Assembly: GCF_043641555.1 (NCBI RefSeq)
Contig: NZ_JBHZRJ010000001.1
Coordinates: 620,001 to 684,000 of the forward strand
From: Saccharospirillum alexandrii_A
GTDB lineage: Bacteria; Pseudomonadota; Gammaproteobacteria; Pseudomonadales; Natronospirillaceae
Direction of reading: 5' to 3'
DNA length: 64,000 bases
The notes below the pieces were generated by a model that did not search any database, had not been told where the DNA came from, and saw only the letters and a list, made by a program, of their open reading frames with translations. The position numbers and the translations under genes are program-made. Shown piece after piece: positions 8,649 to 17,442 of this stretch (the first letter of the stretch is position 1; each line of letters begins with the position of its first letter).

Positions 8649-8838
8649 CTCAAGTTTCGGAGTTCAGGTTTCCTGAGAGGCATTGGTCCGCAGCGGGCAC
8701 CGGGTATACCCCTGTGGGGTCGGCGTAAATCCATCCGTGGAGCCTAGACCGCAGCATCCCTGCTGCGGACTACCCCACAGGGGTATACCCGGCACCCGCT
8801 GCTAGTCTCCTGAGCGAACTGCGAAATTTGAGCTTGAG
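8649..8838 (-). repeat. TwoAYGGAY-like hairpin repeat, copy B
   Basis: This copy fills most of the 326-bp gap between cpdA and yqiB, which holds no gene. The outer arms 8692-8719 and 8773-8800 match at 26 of 28 positions, and both mismatches are G-U on the minus strand. The inner hairpin is 8749-8768. Read on the minus strand its loop is AGGGAT between GC/GC, and the second loop is ACGGAT with a TCC/GGA stem. The outermost inverted arms start with CTCAAG and TTTCGGAGTTC at 8649-8665, with their counterpart at 8816-8838. Confidence 0.82.
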
Positions 8839-8876
8839 CCCACTTACCGCACAGAATGAAGTGAGCTTTCTTTCTG

Positions 8877-9338
8877 TTACTGCTCCGGCGACGTAGGCTG
8901 CCAGCGCTCTTCGGTAACGCCGTGCTGCATCAGGTGCGCCAGCCATTCGCCCAGATACTGGTTGGCCTGGGCTTTTTCATCGATCTGGTACATCTGTTCG
9001 TTCGGGTAGGGGTATACGCCCGACATTTGCTTGCCCTTGGCCCAGGTGACGACTTCAGCCATACGCGCATCGTGGTACATGCGCAGCGTCAGCTGCACCT
9101 GGTTGAGCGGTTCGGGCAGGGCGGGGTTGTCTTTGCTCAGGGTGAGGGTGGTGGTGAACTTGAATCGCTCCTGCACATCAATTTGCACGCGCACCGGTGT
9201 CTGCCCCTTGCCGCCGCCCCATTGAAAGGCGTAGTGGCTTTTGCTCATATCACCGAGCAGCCGTTCCAGGCGCAGGAAGTTGGCCTCGGACAGGGCATTT
9301 TGCTCCGGCAAATCCGGGATGTAGCGTTTATTGATCAA
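8877..9338 (-). CDS. yqiB: DUF1249 family protein (YqiB)
   Basis: This is a small cytoplasmic protein of unknown function, a DUF1249 member like E. coli YqiB (about 140 residues; 153 here). It begins MINKRYIPDLPEQNALSEAN and contains the conserved YHDARMAEV and PYPNEQMYQIDEKAQANQYL blocks. No signal peptide or membrane segment is seen. It lies 30 bp downstream of nudF on the same strand and upstream of cpdA, the same order as in E. coli. The family link rests on sequence plus synteny; no activity can be inferred. Confidence 0.9.
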   Translation of the reverse strand: MINKRYIPDLPEQNALSEANFLRLERLLGDMSKSHYAFQWGGGKGQTPVRVQIDVQERFKFTTTLTLSKDNPALPEPLNQVQLTLRMYHDARMAEVVTWAKGKQMSGVYPYPNEQMYQIDEKAQANQYLGEWLAHLMQHGVTEERWQPTSPEQ

Positions 9339-9368
9339 GGTGGCGATGGCCTCCGGGTGGTACAGGTT

Positions 9369-9986
9369 TCATTGAGCGGACCAGTGGTCTCTCAGCCAGG
9401 TCAGGTTCAGTTGCACCCATTGCAGGGCGATCAGGCTGGCGGCGTTGTTGATGGTGCCGTCTTTACACCAGGCGAAGGCTTGCTCCAGCGGCACCCGGTG
9501 GACGCGTATGTCTTCGCCTTCCTCGTCGAGGCCATGGATGCCGCCGACGCCCTGGCTGTCGACTTCGCCAACGAACAGAAACACGCGTTCATTGGTGCCG
9601 CCCGGCGAGGGCAGATATTGGGTGATGGGGTGTAGCCGACCCAGTTCAACCCCGGCTTCTTCCTGGGCTTCGCGGCGGGCAACCTGTTCGGGAACCTCGT
9701 CTTTATCAATCAGCCCGGCCACCAGTTCCAGTAACCAGGGGTTGGCCAGGCGCAGGGCGCCGACCCGAAACTGCTCGACCAGCACCACATGGTCGGTGGC
9801 CAGGTCCAGCGGCAGCACGCACACCGCATCGTGACGGTCCATCAGTTCGCGCTGTATGGTCAGGGATTGGCCCGCGAATGTCTGGTGAGTCAGAGTGTAG
9901 CGGTCCATGCGGTAGAAGCCTTCGTAAAGATGCTCAACCTGGTCAATGGTGTGGTGGAACGTCAGGGTGTCACGGCTCATGGGCAT
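9369..9986 (-). CDS. nudF: ADP-ribose pyrophosphatase (Nudix)
   Basis: NudF hydrolyses ADP-ribose to AMP and ribose 5-phosphate. The Nudix box fits its consensus exactly: G91, then E97, R105-E106, E109-E110 and G112 in the GX5EX7REUXEEXGU spacing. Upstream VLPLDLATDHVVLVEQFR and the proline-rich QYLPSPGGTNERVFLFVGE downstream are typical of the ADP-ribose group. At 205 residues it matches E. coli NudF (209). Start choice between ATG 9986 and the internal ATG (MSRDTL, 9980) is open. It is divergent from tolC across 297 bp, in which both promoters must lie, and is followed by yqiB. Confidence 0.93.
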   Translation of the reverse strand: MPMSRDTLTFHHTIDQVEHLYEGFYRMDRYTLTHQTFAGQSLTIQRELMDRHDAVCVLPLDLATDHVVLVEQFRVGALRLANPWLLELVAGLIDKDEVPEQVARREAQEEAGVELGRLHPITQYLPSPGGTNERVFLFVGEVDSQGVGGIHGLDEEGEDIRVHRVPLEQAFAWCKDGTINNAASLIALQWVQLNLTWLRDHWSAQ

Positions 9987-10283
9987 CCTCTGGGTCAGCG
10001 TCGTGATTCAGGCCGGTTGGGTCGGCACGGGTATGGCGCGACAGTATGGCACAGTCAGCACCGGCGTCGAGTTGGCTGCCCGGGCGATGGTGACTTTTGG
10101 GGCTTCTGGTTGGGGGGGATTCGGGTCACACTGGTGCAATAATCCGTAAAGCCCGGGCCGACGACTGTAAACCTGCGCCCCAGGCGGCATAATGGCGGTT
10201 CGATACCAGAACAGTGCCCGTCACGGCGGTGTACCGGCAATAACCGGGTTCGCCGACAAACGTATAACCAAGAGACAGGAACA

Positions 10284-11600
10284 ATGGCAGTGAATCGATT
10301 TGTAGCAAGCATCACTCTGGCGCTGGCTTCCGCCGGAGCCTGGGCTGAGGTGTCGCTGATGGATGTTTATCAGCAAGCGCTCGAGAACGACCCGGAACTG
10401 GCGATTCAGTCGCTCAACCAGCGAGTATCGGCCGTGCAGGTAGACTCGGGCTTCAGCGAACTGTTGCCGAGCGTTAATGCCTCGGCGGGTTACACCGTGT
10501 CGAGCACACCTGGCAATGGTGTCGGCCCCGATTTCGACAATGGCCAGAGCGTCAGCGCCCGGGTGACGGCGAGCCAGAATATTTTTGCGCTGGCGGCAAT
10601 AGACGCCTATGAAGCCCTGAAGTTGAATGCGTCGCGCGTTGAAATCGAAACCATTGCTGCCCAGCAGTCATTGATTGTGCGCGTGGCTGAGGCTTACATC
10701 AGTGTGTTGCGCGCCAAAGAAGGCCTCGATTCAGCCCAGACGCAACTGCGCGCTGTGGAGCGCCAGGCTGAACAAACCGAGCAACGCTATGAAGTGGGTC
10801 TGGTTACCGTGACGGATGTGCTGGACGCTCAGGCCACGCTGGATCAATCCCGCGTGGCCCTGATCAGCGCCAACAGCGAGTACGACATCGCCCTGCAGAA
10901 CCTCTCGGTATTAACCGGTGAAGTGCCGGATTCGGTCATGGCCATTGGTACCCGTCTGCCGATCAACATGCCGGTCGAGAATGGTCAGGATCGCTGGATC
11001 GATTACGCCCTGGACAATCACCCGAGCATTCTCGCGGCCCAGAAAGGCCTGGAATCCGGCGAGCGTGAGCTGCAGGCGCGGCGCAATAACCGTTTGCCCG
11101 TGCTCAGTGCCAGTGCATCGGTCAATTATCAGGACAACGCCAGCGATGGTGTCGACTTTGACGACCGGCTGGGCAGTTCAATCGGCCTGTCGTTGTCGGT
11201 TCCGCTGTACACCGGTGGCGCTACCTCGGCACAAATCGTATCAACCGGTTTGCAAAACAACATTGCGGAACAGCGCCTTGAACAACTGAAGCGCAATACC
11301 CGAATTCAGGTGGGCACCTATTACCGGCAGCTGCGCACAGCGGCGCAGAATATCGATGCCCAGGCGCGCGTCGTGGAATCCCGCGAGAGCGCTTTGCAAG
11401 CGACTGAGGTAGGCTACGAAGTCGGAACGCGGAACATTGTTGAAGTACTGAACGCCCAGCAGGCTGTGTTTGCAGCCCGGCAGGATTTCGCCAATGCCCG
11501 TTACGATTATGTGATCAGTGGGTTACTATTGAAGCAGTCGGCCGGTCAGTTGTCAGTGAGTGACCTGGAACAAATTGAGTCTTATCTGGTTAGTTTTTAA
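10284..11600 (+). CDS. tolC: Outer membrane efflux channel TolC
   Basis: This outer-membrane and periplasmic tunnel protein is used by tripartite efflux pumps and type I secretion. It has 438 residues with a Sec signal peptide ending near ASAGAWA at 15-21. The two internally repeated halves are recognisable, each with long amphipathic helices (QTLRAVERQAEQTEQRYEVG-like and its partner SRESALQATEVGYEVGTRN) and DVLDAQATL / EVLNAQQAVF blocks. The ATG follows GAGACAGGAA. It is divergent from nudF, as in E. coli, and ends in a strong terminator at 11671. Confidence 0.95.
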   Translation: MAVNRFVASITLALASAGAWAEVSLMDVYQQALENDPELAIQSLNQRVSAVQVDSGFSELLPSVNASAGYTVSSTPGNGVGPDFDNGQSVSARVTASQNIFALAAIDAYEALKLNASRVEIETIAAQQSLIVRVAEAYISVLRAKEGLDSAQTQLRAVERQAEQTEQRYEVGLVTVTDVLDAQATLDQSRVALISANSEYDIALQNLSVLTGEVPDSVMAIGTRLPINMPVENGQDRWIDYALDNHPSILAAQKGLESGERELQARRNNRLPVLSASASVNYQDNASDGVDFDDRLGSSIGLSLSVPLYTGGATSAQIVSTGLQNNIAEQRLEQLKRNTRIQVGTYYRQLRTAAQNIDAQARVVESRESALQATEVGYEVGTRNIVEVLNAQQAVFAARQDFANARYDYVISGLLLKQSAGQLSVSDLEQIESYLVSF

Positions 11601-11670
11601 GGCAGATCCTGGTTTTTTGATTGGCTTTTTTTACCATCCACTCAATTCCGGCACAGAATACCGTTAGTTA

Positions 11671-11697
11671 AGCCAGCCAGCGTTTGCTGGCTTTTTT
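11671..11697 (+). terminator. Rho-independent terminator of tolC
   Basis: A hairpin AGCCAGC/GCTGGCT at 11671-11677 and 11686-11692 is followed by a run of T, 70 bp after the tolC stop. Confidence 0.85.
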
Positions 11698-11732
11698 GTG
11701 TTTAGATTGCATCAGGCAGGAGTCCCTGAATT

Positions 11733-12398
11733 ATGTTGACGGTTCATCACCTGGAAAAATCGCGCTCGCACCGGGTGCTGTGGTTGCTTGAAGAATTGGG
11801 GTTGGAGTACGAGTTAAAAACCTACCAGCGCAACCCCAGAACCATGCTGGCTCCGGCTGAATTGAAAGCCGTGCATCCGCTCGGTAAATCGCCGGTGATT
11901 ACGACGGGCGATATGACTCTGGCGGAATCCGGAGCCATTCTGGAGTGGTTGACGGAGCAGTATCCCGAGAAGGCATTATCAGTACCAGCGGCGGAACCTG
12001 ACCGGGCCGACTATCTGTACTGGCTGCACTATGCCGAAGGCACACTAATGCCCTTGCTGGTGATGACGCTGGTGTTTCGGCGGGTGCCCAAGTCCCGCAT
12101 GCCGTTTTTCGCCAAACCGGTGGCGAAAAACATCACCCGTCGCGTGATTGGCAGTTACATTCAACCCCAGGTGGATACCCAGCTTCAGGTGTTGAACGAT
12201 CACTTGCAGCACCGTGACTGGCTGGTTGCCGACCGCTTTACCTGTGCCGATATTCAGCTCAGCTACCCCCTGGAAGCGGCAGCCGGTCGCTATGGGTTGG
12301 GCGATGCCTATCCGGCGTTGACGGCCTATCTGGAACGGTTGCGTGCACGCCCGGCGTATCAGGTGGCTATCGACAAGGGTGGACCGGTCACCCTGTAG
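11733..12398 (+). CDS. Glutathione S-transferase family protein
   Basis: This is a soluble GST-fold protein of 221 residues. The N-terminal thioredoxin-like half begins MLTVHHLEKSRSHRVLWLLEELG; Ser11 and neighbours are where the catalytic residue sits in bacterial GSTs. It carries the cis-Pro motif KSPV and the glutathione-binding ESGAILEWL. The C-terminal helical half contains FTCADIQLSYPLEA, the usual N-capping box. Substrate cannot be told from sequence; detoxification or thiol metabolism is the general expectation. It stands between the tolC terminator and the signalling island, transcribed rightward. Confidence 0.88.
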   Translation: MLTVHHLEKSRSHRVLWLLEELGLEYELKTYQRNPRTMLAPAELKAVHPLGKSPVITTGDMTLAESGAILEWLTEQYPEKALSVPAAEPDRADYLYWLHYAEGTLMPLLVMTLVFRRVPKSRMPFFAKPVAKNITRRVIGSYIQPQVDTQLQVLNDHLQHRDWLVADRFTCADIQLSYPLEAAAGRYGLGDAYPALTAYLERLRARPAYQVAIDKGGPVTL

Positions 12399-12458
12399 CG
12401 CTGGTGTAACCACGTATTTGGCTATACTTCCGGTCTCTGTTTTCTGATTTGAGCGGTT

Positions 12459-14396
12459 ATGCCTGAACACAATAAAACGCACAGTGCCCGGCCATCCCCC
12501 AATGCGGCGGTCGCTTGGGCGTTGATTGATAAATTGCGTGAAGGCATTGTCCAGTTGGATGCGCAGGGTCGTATTGAACTGATTAATAAGGCCGCCTGCG
12601 AACTGTTTGGTGGGGATGGCAATGCCCTGTACGGCCAGGCCTGGGAGGCGGTGTGTGACCATTGCATGAGCAATGGGCGTCGCTATGCCCCGGGCCAGAG
12701 CCCGATTCGCCAGGCACTGTCTGATAACCGCGAGCGGCGTATCGAAGGCGACCGTTTTGTTGGGCTCGATGGTATCAGCCGCGTAGTCAGTTACGACTGC
12801 CTGCCCGTGGCCGACGACCAGGCTTCGGGCATGGTGATCAGCTTTGTTGATGTGACCGCCGACTTGCTGACGGAGCAGTTGCATACCTGGGAAGCTTCCA
12901 TTCTGACCCTGATGTCTGGTGGTGCCCGCCTAAGTGCATTGATCGAGGCCATACTAAACGGGCTCGATGTGCTAACACCCGGTGGTCAGAGTGCGCTGGT
13001 GTTGTCTGACTCCAGCTCCCAGCCAGGCAAGGCGATATTCACGGTCAGTCTTACGGCCCGGGCGTGCGATGATTTACTCCGTGAGTCGACCGAACTCTCC
13101 GGGAAATCGAGTGGTGATGTGTGGCCGGTCAGAGATGACGCCGGTCGGCTTCTGGCCAAACTCTATTGCCCTGGGTTCAGTCAACTCGAAGACGGGCAGC
13201 GAGAGCGACGGGTTCTGGAACGAGCGGTCAGTCTGGTTCGACTGGCACTGGAACAAGACCAGGTACACCGCACCCGGGAAGACAGTGACCGACGGTTTCA
13301 GCAACTGGCAGAGCAGGTCAGTGAAGTGTTCTGGCTAACGCAGAGGGATGGCACCCTGTTGTACGTTAGCCCCGCGTTCGAGCGAATTTGGGGTGTGCCG
13401 GTAGCAACGCTTTATCAACAGCCATGGGTGTGGGTTGACTGTGTGGTCGCTGACGATCGTGACCGGGTGATCAAGGCACAGGCGTTGCAATCGGGCGGTC
13501 ACTATCAGCTTGAATACCGCATCAGCCGGCCAGACGGAGGCATCCGCTGGATCGAGGATCTGGCCTTCCCGGTCAAAGACGATGCTGGCCAGGTGATCCG
13601 TATTGTTGGCACCGCGCGCGATATTACTGCGCGAAAGTCGGCCGAGCAGCGTATTGATGGTCTGTTGTCGGACCTGCGGCGCAGCAACGATGAATTGCAA
13701 TCCTTCGCAGCCATTGTCTCCCACGATCTGCAAGAACCGCTACGTAAAATTCAGATGTTTTCCGAACGTCTGCAACGGGATACGGAACACCTCGGTACAC
13801 AGCAGATCCATTTCCTGGTTCGTATGCAACAAGCAGCCGTGCGGATGCGCAACCTGATACAAGCGCTGCTCAGGTATGCCCAGCTCAGCGCAATTGACGA
13901 GCCACAGCAACCCGTAGATCTCGACCGCCTGCTGGATGAGGTTCTGGCTGACCTCGAATTGAGGCTAAATGAAGCTGGGGCCCGCATCGTTCGCAAACCA
14001 CTGCCACAGATTCAAGGGTATAGCAGTCAATGGCGCCAGGTTTTACTCAACCTGCTTGGTAATGCCCTTAAATTTCGTCGACCGGCAGTTGCTCTGGAAG
14101 TCGCCATTCACACGGAAATTTCCAACGACAACCATTTGCAATTAATCGTTGCCGACAATGGCCTGGGGTTTGATGTGACTAAGAACCCGAACCTGTTCAA
14201 GCCGTTCTACCGGGTTGGCCAGTCACCGGATGTTGAAGGCACGGGCATTGGTCTGGCCATTGTCGAGAAAATTGTGCACCAGCATGGCCTCACCATTCGG
14301 GTCGAGAGCACACCGAATCGAGGCAGCCGGTTTATTATTGAATGGCCGGAAGACGCGGGTAAGCCGATGGGCACCAGGCACTGGACTGTACCATGA
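12459..14396 (+). CDS. Cytoplasmic PAS-domain sensor histidine kinase
   Basis: This 645-residue kinase has no membrane segment. A first PAS domain covers about residues 20-135, and a middle region (about 140-270) may be GAF-like. A second PAS is at about 280-395 (SEVFWLTQRDGTLLYVSPAF through the PAC block RIVGTARDITARK). The HisKA dimerisation domain follows, with the phospho-acceptor His422 in IVSHDLQEPLRKI. The HATPase has N box NLLGNALKF, G1 VADNGLGF and G2 GTGIGLAI. Its last codons overlap the next kinase by four bases (ATGA), so the two are co-translated. No receiver gene directly follows. The signal sensed is unknown. Confidence 0.88.
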   Translation: MPEHNKTHSARPSPNAAVAWALIDKLREGIVQLDAQGRIELINKAACELFGGDGNALYGQAWEAVCDHCMSNGRRYAPGQSPIRQALSDNRERRIEGDRFVGLDGISRVVSYDCLPVADDQASGMVISFVDVTADLLTEQLHTWEASILTLMSGGARLSALIEAILNGLDVLTPGGQSALVLSDSSSQPGKAIFTVSLTARACDDLLRESTELSGKSSGDVWPVRDDAGRLLAKLYCPGFSQLEDGQRERRVLERAVSLVRLALEQDQVHRTREDSDRRFQQLAEQVSEVFWLTQRDGTLLYVSPAFERIWGVPVATLYQQPWVWVDCVVADDRDRVIKAQALQSGGHYQLEYRISRPDGGIRWIEDLAFPVKDDAGQVIRIVGTARDITARKSAEQRIDGLLSDLRRSNDELQSFAAIVSHDLQEPLRKIQMFSERLQRDTEHLGTQQIHFLVRMQQAAVRMRNLIQALLRYAQLSAIDEPQQPVDLDRLLDEVLADLELRLNEAGARIVRKPLPQIQGYSSQWRQVLLNLLGNALKFRRPAVALEVAIHTEISNDNHLQLIVADNGLGFDVTKNPNLFKPFYRVGQSPDVEGTGIGLAIVEKIVHQHGLTIRVESTPNRGSRFIIEWPEDAGKPMGTRHWTVP

Positions 14397-15868
14397 ACCT
14401 ACTATTTGGCTTGAAAGGGGTTGCTGTACTGGCGGTGCTGGTCGTGTTTGTGACCGATGCGTACACCCCGCTCGGTTTTGCTCATGGCATGTTGTACTTG
14501 CCAGTGCTGATTCTCACGGTCTTTATGGATAGCCGACGCTGGGTGTTGGGCGTTGGTCTGGCGTCTGCCTTGCTGATTATTGTAGGGGTTTATACCTCTG
14601 GCTCGGCCGAGGTGCGGCCATCGGTGTTCTGGACCAATCGACTGGTGAGTCTGGCGCTGGTGGTAATTGTCAGTGTGTTGTTGGCCCGGCAGAATGCCCT
14701 GCTGACCGCCCGTCGACTGACCATTGAGCGACTCGACACCGACCGCTTGAAACAGGAGAGCAACGCCCGTTACCGGCAACGACTGTTCACAGAGCTGACT
14801 GATGCACTGCCGGTCATCGTCTGGATGGCGGATGATCAGGGGCAGGTCGATTTTCTGAATCAGGCACTGGCCGACTATACCGGCATTCCAATTTCAGCCA
14901 TCACCTTGCCGGATGGCTGGCTGGAATTGCTGCACCCCGATGATCGGGAACCGACCATGGCCGTCTGGGAACGCGCGGTAAGAACAAGTCAGCCTTACAC
15001 CATGGAATTTCGCATTCGCCGGCACGACGGCCACTATGGTCATTTTCTGGTCAGTGCCAAACCGGTTGGGCATCTGGAAGCAGGCCTGCGCTGGTATGGC
15101 ACCGCCACTGACATGGACGAGTATCGTCAGTTGCATGAACAATTGAATCAGGCCCGGCGGCTCGAATCGATTGGGCAGCTAACCGGTGGTCTGGCGCACG
15201 ATTTTAACAATCTGTTGGCGGTGGTAACCGGCAACACGGGGTTGCTGCGGGATATGCTGGTCGACCGCCCCCAGGCCCGGGAGCTGGCCGATGTCGTTCT
15301 GCAAGCGGCCGACAGCGGTGAGCGCTTGACCGACAGTTTGCTGGCGTTTGCCCGGCGCCAGTCGCTGACACCCAGGCGCCTTGAGCTCACCAGCCTGATT
15401 CAATCGCTGGAGCCTGTATTGCGCAACAGTGTTGGCGCGGCCATCCATTTTAGCGTGTCGTTACAACCGGACCTGCCGGCACTGGTACTGGATCAGGGGC
15501 AGCTGGAAAATGCGATGTTGAATCTGGCAATTAACGCGCGCGACGCCATGCCCGATGGTGGCTCACTTCAGCTGACTGTCAGCAGAGCGGATGAAAAAGC
15601 GGTCTTTGGCGACGGGCAAACCGCAGAGGGAACCGACTGGGTGATCATCGAGATGACGGATACTGGCCATGGCATGAGCGACGCAACCAGGCAGCGTGCG
15701 TTTGAGCCATTCTTCACCACCAAGTCGGCCAGCAGGGGCACCGGGTTGGGGTTGAGCCAGGTATTTGGGTTTGTTACTCAATCGGGCGGTGAAGTGCAGA
15801 TACAGTCGGAACACAATGCCGGCACCCGGATGAGGCTTTGTTTTCCGGTTGTGGGTGATGCAGAGTAA
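14393..15868 (+). CDS. Membrane-bound PAS sensor histidine kinase
   Basis: This kinase of 491 residues starts with three to four hydrophobic helices (about 3-25, 27-45, 50-68 and 82-97) forming a membrane module without a large periplasmic loop. A PAS domain (about 130-250) precedes HisKA, with His269 in LTGGLAHDFNNLLAVV. The HATPase domain has LNLAINARDAMPDGG, TDTGHGM and GTGLGLSQVFGF. The GGLAHDFNN type is common in hybrid kinases, but there is no receiver domain here. The four-base overlap with the upstream kinase gene suggests that they work together or respond to linked signals. It converges on the HD-GYP gene. Confidence 0.88.
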   Translation: MNLLFGLKGVAVLAVLVVFVTDAYTPLGFAHGMLYLPVLILTVFMDSRRWVLGVGLASALLIIVGVYTSGSAEVRPSVFWTNRLVSLALVVIVSVLLARQNALLTARRLTIERLDTDRLKQESNARYRQRLFTELTDALPVIVWMADDQGQVDFLNQALADYTGIPISAITLPDGWLELLHPDDREPTMAVWERAVRTSQPYTMEFRIRRHDGHYGHFLVSAKPVGHLEAGLRWYGTATDMDEYRQLHEQLNQARRLESIGQLTGGLAHDFNNLLAVVTGNTGLLRDMLVDRPQARELADVVLQAADSGERLTDSLLAFARRQSLTPRRLELTSLIQSLEPVLRNSVGAAIHFSVSLQPDLPALVLDQGQLENAMLNLAINARDAMPDGGSLQLTVSRADEKAVFGDGQTAEGTDWVIIEMTDTGHGMSDATRQRAFEPFFTTKSASRGTGLGLSQVFGFVTQSGGEVQIQSEHNAGTRMRLCFPVVGDAE

Positions 15869-15914
15869 CTGAAACCGGACATTGTCCGTTAAAAAACACC
15901 TCTGGAGTTTCGGG

Positions 15915-17291
15915 TCAGTGTTGAATGTAAATACTCAGGTCGCGACCAAATTCCGATTCCAGCGCCAGTAGTTTTTCAATGTGTCGGGCGGTTAACTTCT
16001 GGCCCTGGGTCAGCATCAGTATGTCCTGGTTGGTATAGACATCCTGCGCCAGCACCATGCCAGGTTCCAGCGTGCGAGCCGAAACCAGGTGTCCTTTTTT
16101 ATCGGCCGACTCATCGTCATCTTCGACCTCCACTTCTTCAACGGCCATCGACTCTTTAAGCGTGAGGTACAGTGATTCCGGATAGCGAAAATTAACCCAG
16201 GGTTCAATGTCTTTCAGCGCCTCGATCTGGATATTCATGCTGCCAACACGCTTACCCAGTCGGGCTTTCTTTTCGCGGTATTTTTCGAGTGCCAGGGTGT
16301 AATCCCGGCACAGCAACACCAGTTGGCTGCCCAGTGGAATTTCTTCTTCCTTTAGCTTGTGTGGGAAGCCGGTGCCGTCCCAGTGTTCACGATGATGGTT
16401 GATGTACAGACTGACCTTTGCCAGGTAATCAACGCTGGTCAGCAACTGTGCACCGCGTTCAGGGTACATGCTGTAGTCGCGCCAGGCGTTGGACGTCAGC
16501 AGCGATTCCCGGGCCTGGTTCAATTCGGATGGAAGGGCCAATTTGCCGATCTCGTGCAACTGACAGGCATAGCGAATGGCAGTAACCTCGGCGGGTGGAA
16601 GCTCGAGCGCTTTCGACAAGGTGACACTCACTTCGGCCATGTTTTTTGCCAGGGTGCTGTCTATGCCCGGGTTAACCGCTGACACTTCCAGCAAGAGCCG
16701 AATAGTGGAACGGTATGTTTGCATCAGAGAGTTATGCGATTTCTCCAGAGACTGATGCGACGTTTGCAAGGCACGGGTTCGTTCAGCAACGCGTTTCTCC
16801 AGTGACTGATTCAACTCCAGCAGTTTTTTATTCTGTTCGAGGTTTATGCGCAGCAGCTGCTCGTTGCCTCGTTTCAACAGGGCTCGTTCAAGTTGTTCCT
16901 GTACGGCTCTTAGCAGAGTGCTGTCGTCCCAGGGTTTGGTCAGAATAACGCCACTGGCCCCTTCGTTGATGGCTCGCAAGGTATGCTCCAGGTCGGCATG
17001 GCCGGTCAGCAGAATACGGGCGACATTGGGGTGGTGTTTGTACGCGTGACGCAGCAGATCGATGCCATCCTTGCCGGGCATGCGCAGATCTGTCAGTACA
17101 AGATCGACGGTTTTTCCCGCTAACAGCTCAATGGCGAGATCGACATTGTCGGCTTCGACAACCTGATACTGGTGTCGGTGCAACAGCCGTTTCAGTGAAC
17201 GCCGGACATTGTCGTCATCGTCCACGACCAGTATGCACGCCTGTGCGACGTCATAAGGGGTGTTTGTGGTTGCATCAGTGGTTTGGCTCAT
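15915..17291 (-). CDS. Response regulator with divergent HD-GYP domain
   Basis: An N-terminal receiver domain (phospho-acceptor D68; LTDLRMP, TKPWDD) is followed by a coiled coil (about 135-195) and an HD-GYP-like domain. HD-GYP proteins hydrolyse c-di-GMP. Here the metal-binding HD is HE (CQLHEIGK, 246-247). The second His pair is present (INHHREHWDGTGFP, 299-310), with GFP in place of GYP. The start ATG at 17291 has GGAG five bases upstream; a longer frame to 17342 has none. An acidic insert (EEVEVEDDDESAD) precedes a C-terminal tail. It may be an active phosphodiesterase with altered metal ligands or a c-di-GMP binding protein. It is divergent from the third kinase. Confidence 0.85.
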   Translation of the reverse strand: MSQTTDATTNTPYDVAQACILVVDDDDNVRRSLKRLLHRHQYQVVEADNVDLAIELLAGKTVDLVLTDLRMPGKDGIDLLRHAYKHHPNVARILLTGHADLEHTLRAINEGASGVILTKPWDDSTLLRAVQEQLERALLKRGNEQLLRINLEQNKKLLELNQSLEKRVAERTRALQTSHQSLEKSHNSLMQTYRSTIRLLLEVSAVNPGIDSTLAKNMAEVSVTLSKALELPPAEVTAIRYACQLHEIGKLALPSELNQARESLLTSNAWRDYSMYPERGAQLLTSVDYLAKVSLYINHHREHWDGTGFPHKLKEEEIPLGSQLVLLCRDYTLALEKYREKKARLGKRVGSMNIQIEALKDIEPWVNFRYPESLYLTLKESMAVEEVEVEDDDESADKKGHLVSARTLEPGMVLAQDVYTNQDILMLTQGQKLTARHIEKLLALESEFGRDLSIYIQH

Positions 17292-17442
17292 GCTCACTCC
17301 GCAATTGGATGGGCGCCGGCTAGTGATGGTTCCTGCAGTCATCGTAGCTTAAAGCATTCGCTTGCGACAGCGTATCGTTTGCACCTTTTAAGTCCCTTTG
17401 CTATACCGGCTGCAGTCATCCCGTCCAAGAGACCACCACGCC

